Of a stretch of DNA of 64,000 nt, positions 60,992 to 64,000 are shown piece by piece; position 1 is the stretch's first letter, and each line of letters begins with the position of its first letter. A model generated the notes under the pieces. It searched no databases. It saw nothing but the letters and a program-made list of their open reading frames with translations, and was not told the origin of the DNA. Made by a program: the position numbers and the translations under genes. Source of the stretch: Prorocentrum cordatum (Eukaryota > Sar > Dinophyceae > Prorocentrales > Prorocentraceae); the NCBI GenBank assembly GCA_963575745.1, contig CAUYUJ010001413.1, forward strand, positions 37,474-101,473, given 5' to 3'.

Positions 60992-63451
60992 TCATACTGC
61001 GCTTGCGCGGCCCCAGCGCAGGCTGCTGATGCAGCACCCGCGCACGCACGACAACTCTACGATTTCCGCTCGCGTGGGTCGCGCTGGTGCAATATACGCG
61101 CGAAAAGCGACCGCGCGGACATGGCCGCGCTGCAATGCTAGTGCGTACGGCCCTGCGCCCGCGCGGCTATCGCAAGCACGGCATCCCGGGCCGCCAGTAC
61201 CGACGGCTGGCACGCCGCATGGCTCATGGGCTGCTCGGGCCAGGAACGCCGCGCGATTCTGGCACCTGCGGCATACCAGATCACCGTCGGTCAATCTTCC
61301 GACCCACGTGGGGGAAGCCAACGTGACGTCGCACGCGTTCGTCAGCTGCTTCCCGTTGACTAAGGCAGAAGTCTCCTCCGCCTTTCGTCGCTTGCGTGAT
61401 CTGATATGCGGAGAGCCGCTGACTTCAATGGCGACGTGATGACGCTCATTCGTGACAATCCAGTCTAGCTCGGCGGGAATGCCGATCGTTGCCCCGTCGC
61501 AAACCTTGGGCAAAGCGCACAAGCGACGCGCGCGCTCGCCATGCAACGGCGCTGGCGAGAAGACCGCTGCTGATGCGGGTTTCAGTCTGGCTGGCTGCGA
61601 CGGTGGCGCTGGGTGCGCCTGCACAGCGACCGAACGCTTTGCTCGCATGACGCGGCTTCGGGCGCTATTTGCGCCTGCCTGCGGGGCGCCCGCTACCGTG
61701 TCTCCCACGGCCGATGATGGCGCGGAGTGCGCCTGAACGAAACGGCGGCGCTGCACATGCGCACAATACGCTCCCCCCCGGCGCTGCGTGCGCCTGCACC
61801 GCTGTTGTTGCTGCAGCGGGCTGCACATACGCCCGCGACGGTGACGCTGCCTGCGCCTGCGCGGTAAAGAAGCGCTCCGCGCACGACGACCCCTGGCGCT
61901 GCGCGCGCCCGCCTGCGCTGATGCTGCTGCAACAACGTCGCCCCCAAGGGCTGACGTTGGCGCTGCATGCGCTCGCGCTGCTGCTGCAGCTGCCTGCACA
62001 TACTCCCGCGACGGTGACGCTGCCTGCGCCTGCGCGGCAAAGAAACGCTCCGCGCGAATTACAAAGCCCCTGGCGCCGCATGCGCCCGCCTGCGCTGCTG
62101 CTGCAACAACATCGCCCCCAAGTGGTGACGTTGGCGCTGCCTGCGCCTGCGCTGCTGCTGCCGCAGGGGCAGCTCCAACCGCTGGCGCCGCTGCTCCCGC
62201 AAGCTCCCCGGCACTCGGCTGTGCTGCCGGCTTTGCCCGCTCGACGGGCAACGCTGCGGATGTCTGGCTGTCTCTTTCCTCATCGCTGCCGATCTCGCCT
62301 TCCTCTAGCGCGCGTTTACCAGCGATCCCGCGCAGGCGCTGCGCCCGCCGCGGCCGCTGCGGCGGCTGGGCAGCGCGGCGGCCCCGGCTGCGGACCTGTC
62401 GCCTCAGCGCTGCGCTCTGCTCCCCGTAATTGGACGCGGTGAACGCGCCAAACCGCCGGCGCGCCAGCTCTTTCTTTACCGCCGGCGGCAGAAACTTCGC
62501 GGGCTCGGGCGCGCCCTGTGCCGCCAGCAGCTGCATCGCGCGGCGCCGCGCGCCCGCTGCGACCTCCGGCGCGGCTGGCGTATCCCACCAAGCTTTGACC
62601 CCTTCGAATCGCAGGGGGGCTGGCAAGCTGGCCACGGCCTCGTGAAACACTTCGTGCATGTACAGACGGACGAAACCCTGCTGCTCACGTCTGGTTCCAG
62701 CGTATCGCAACGGCATCATGTTCGGGGCGCCGGTACTTCCGCCACCATCGCGGGGCGTCCAGCCCCCGCCAACAACGCGCTCTGTCCACGGAAGCTGCAC
62801 GCTTTCCGCCAACGTCGGCATGAAACGCCTCAGGCTGTACGACGTGATCAGTTTCCTCTCGAGCGGTGAATTCAGACAAAGGCCGATCTCATACTGCAGA
62901 AACTTTGAGAAGTGCGCGAGACGCCAGAGCTGCCCCGTATCCTCGTGCGCCGCGAGGCCCCTTGGCAGGGGGGCGCCTTCGCCGGCAGCCCCTGCGCGCT
63001 TTTGCCACGCGTCCCAGAGCACATCCGCTGCGCAACGCGGCTCCGCGGTCCGCACCAGGCACCAATCGAAACATCCGCCGCGCTTTCCGCGGTAACATCT
63101 GAACCAGGCCAGCGCTCTCGTCCTTTCAATCGGGTACGACCGTGACACATGCTGGAATCTCAGCCACCCGTGGCACAGCGCGATCGCTGCAGCGGCGGGA
63201 ACCTCGAGCCAACCGCGCTGCGCTGCCTGTGCGGCAAGTATCTGATGCAGGAACGATACCATGCACGGCTCGAGCACGGTCGCTTGCCGCAACTCTCCCC
63301 CCGCTTGGCTCGCGGGCCGCGCGTCTGGCTTCATCGCGTCTTCGAGCGCGAACGGCGCACCGAGATACTTCTGCAGCCACTTCAACCGATTCCACACGCG
63401 CACCCCGGAGGCTTGTTTACCGCACATATGACATATGAACTCGTCCACCAT
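60992..63451 (-). CDS. DIRS-type tyrosine recombinase with repetitive C-terminal extension
   Basis: An 819-residue frame. The recombinase core lies in about the first 260 residues: ALCHGWLRFQHVSRSYPIE (first catalytic Arg near 95), LITSYSLRRFMPTLAESVQL (the x-x-x-R box near 210) and APNMMPLRYAGTRREQQGF (nucleophile Tyr near 250). The N-terminal part of the domain continues upstream in another frame (63452-63952). Residues about 390-620 are Ala/Gln/Arg-rich and come from tandem repeats of roughly 170 bp. The last 200 residues regain normal composition (ELDWIVTNERHHVAIEVSGS, LTDGDLVCRRC). It should integrate circular element DNA. Because it lies upstream of gag, it may belong to a neighbouring copy. 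Confidence 0.7.
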   Translation of the reverse strand: MVDEFICHMCGKQASGVRVWNRLKWLQKYLGAPFALEDAMKPDARPASQAGGELRQATVLEPCMVSFLHQILAAQAAQRGWLEVPAAAAIALCHGWLRFQHVSRSYPIERTRALAWFRCYRGKRGGCFDWCLVRTAEPRCAADVLWDAWQKRAGAAGEGAPLPRGLAAHEDTGQLWRLAHFSKFLQYEIGLCLNSPLERKLITSYSLRRFMPTLAESVQLPWTERVVGGGWTPRDGGGSTGAPNMMPLRYAGTRREQQGFVRLYMHEVFHEAVASLPAPLRFEGVKAWWDTPAAPEVAAGARRRAMQLLAAQGAPEPAKFLPPAVKKELARRRFGAFTASNYGEQSAALRRQVRSRGRRAAQPPQRPRRAQRLRGIAGKRALEEGEIGSDEERDSQTSAALPVERAKPAAQPSAGELAGAAAPAVGAAPAAAAAQAQAAPTSPLGGDVVAAAAQAGACGARGFVIRAERFFAAQAQAASPSREYVQAAAAAARAHAAPTSALGGDVVAAASAQAGARSARGRRARSASLPRRRRQRHRRGRMCSPLQQQQRCRRTQRRGGAYCAHVQRRRFVQAHSAPSSAVGDTVAGAPQAGANSARSRVMRAKRSVAVQAHPAPPSQPARLKPASAAVFSPAPLHGERARRLCALPKVCDGATIGIPAELDWIVTNERHHVAIEVSGSPHIRSRKRRKAEETSALVNGKQLTNACDVTLASPTWVGRLTDGDLVCRRCQNRAAFLARAAHEPCGVPAVGTGGPGCRACDSRAGAGPYALALQRGHVRAVAFRAYIAPARPTRAEIVELSCVRGCCISSLRWGRASAV
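61590..62190. repeat. Imperfect tandem repeats of about 170 bp inside the recombinase ORF
   Basis: GACGGTGACGCTGCCTGCGC recurs about 170 bp apart (near 61838 and 62010), with more diverged copies near 61595 and 62126. Each is followed by GCGGNAAAGAANCGCTCCGC or a derivative. They encode the Ala/Gln-rich part of the recombinase. Confidence 0.75.
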
Positions 63452-63952
63452 CAGTGTGCTGCCAGCAGCCTCCGCGGAGAGGGGCTCGAGCTGCCGTGCT
63501 CAGGCCCACGCCTCCCATCTCGCCCAGACGCGCAGCGCGTCCCGGACCCCCGCGCTCGCGAAGCGCGCCAGCCTCTTCGCCGCCGCGGACCCGGGTCCGC
63601 ACAAGCGCTGCGCCTGGCCCTCGGGGAGCCCCCGCGCCAAGCCGTGCGCTGGGCCCCAGGACGCGGACAGCTGCACCGCTGCCCCGGCCGCGCTGGCGCG
63701 CTGCGCGGCGTCCGCCTCCTCTGTGCCGAAGGCGCTCGCCGCCGCGCGCTGCACGCCGCGCCCCCCTCTTGGCGGGCTCAAGCCAGGGAGGACCATCGCC
63801 AGCGCGCGTGGCGGAGCGTCCGCCTTGCGCGCGGGCGGCGCTGACTGCGCCTCGCGGGCCACCCTGTGCCACGCTGCCACTCGCGGATGCCCCGCGAGCT
63901 GCCGAGCTCGCCGCCGCGCCTCCTCCTGTCCCGAGGCCGCGGCTGCCTCCAC
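63452..63952 (-). pseudogene. N-terminal part of the tyrosine recombinase, other frame
   Basis: Minus-strand text DALRVWARWEAWA at the 3' end of this frame is the usual r-x-W-x-x-W start of DIRS recombinases. It is followed, after a frame change near 63500, by the sequence leading to MVDEFICHMCGKQASG. Upstream it is Ala/Arg-rich (EEARRRARQLAGHPRVAAWH). It extends toward the window edge, so the rest of this element lies outside. Confidence 0.45.
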
Positions 63953-64000
63953 CGTGGTATAGAAAAATGCCAGGTCGTCGACGTCCTCGATGCCTACCTC

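Noticed and set aside
1-64000. Dinoflagellate spliced-leader relics, tRNA or rRNA genes
   Set aside because: Looked for the TTTTGGCTCAAG core in both orientations and for cloverleaf or rRNA landmarks; none seen by eye, so none reported.

Overview
The window looks like nuclear DNA of a dinoflagellate, most likely a Symbiodiniaceae/Polarella-type genome. It is GC-rich and made almost entirely of large eukaryotic transposable elements, trinucleotide arrays and minisatellites. The elements include DIRS-like tyrosine-recombinase retroelements, LINE-like elements with APE endonuclease and RNase H, and one carrying a DNMT3-like methyltransferase. One host-like gene contains an intron with the anatomy of an introner (terminal inverted repeats plus target-site duplication). 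No bacterial gene layout, rRNA, tRNA or CRISPR array is visible. All calls come from reading motifs by eye; no similarity search was run.

Layout. 0-6.1 kb: the 3' fragment of one LINE (+), diverged tandem repeats, then a 5'-truncated RT/RNase H LINE (-). 6.1-10.4 kb: trinucleotide arrays, a decayed unrecognised gene and a 386-bp tandem array. 10.5-12.2 kb: a polytopic membrane protein gene (-) interrupted by the introner. 12.3-14.2 kb: diverged repeats, G-rich tracts and a (GGA)n array. 14.2-30.9 kb: a very large LINE-type element (-) whose remains encode, in order, an unrecognised N-terminal region, a DNMT3-like C5 cytosine methyltransferase, an APE endonuclease, RT, a zinc finger, RNase H, a UPF1-like SF1 helicase and a zinc-binding tail; it is broken by frameshifts and stops. 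31.3-32.4 kb: a long (CCT)n/(ATC)n array.

32.6-49.6 kb: the most striking object, apparently an undescribed giant (about 17 kb) DNA transposon. It is bounded by TA and by inverted repeats starting ATCCGATAGCCC. It carries six genes on one strand, including a 1371-aa pogo/CENP-B-like DDD transposase and an endonuclease/exonuclease/phosphatase-fold protein. A 12-base palindrome, CCGCAACTGCGG on the + strand, occurs about 70 times inside it and essentially nowhere else in the window. It is always in the same orientation, in all three reading frames and in intergenic DNA. On the transcribed strand it reads as a CCGC/GCGG stem closing an AGUN tetraloop, and several copies carry paired stem changes.

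49.6-56.6 kb: trinucleotide and GATC-rich arrays, GC-rich DNA with weak ORFs, and a 221-bp direct duplication. 56.7-64.0 kb: DIRS-like elements (-), with gag, RT and RNase H in one unit and a tyrosine recombinase lying upstream, suggesting head-to-tail or permuted copies. Most genes serve their own mobile element; only the 10.5-12.2 kb gene looks like a host gene.
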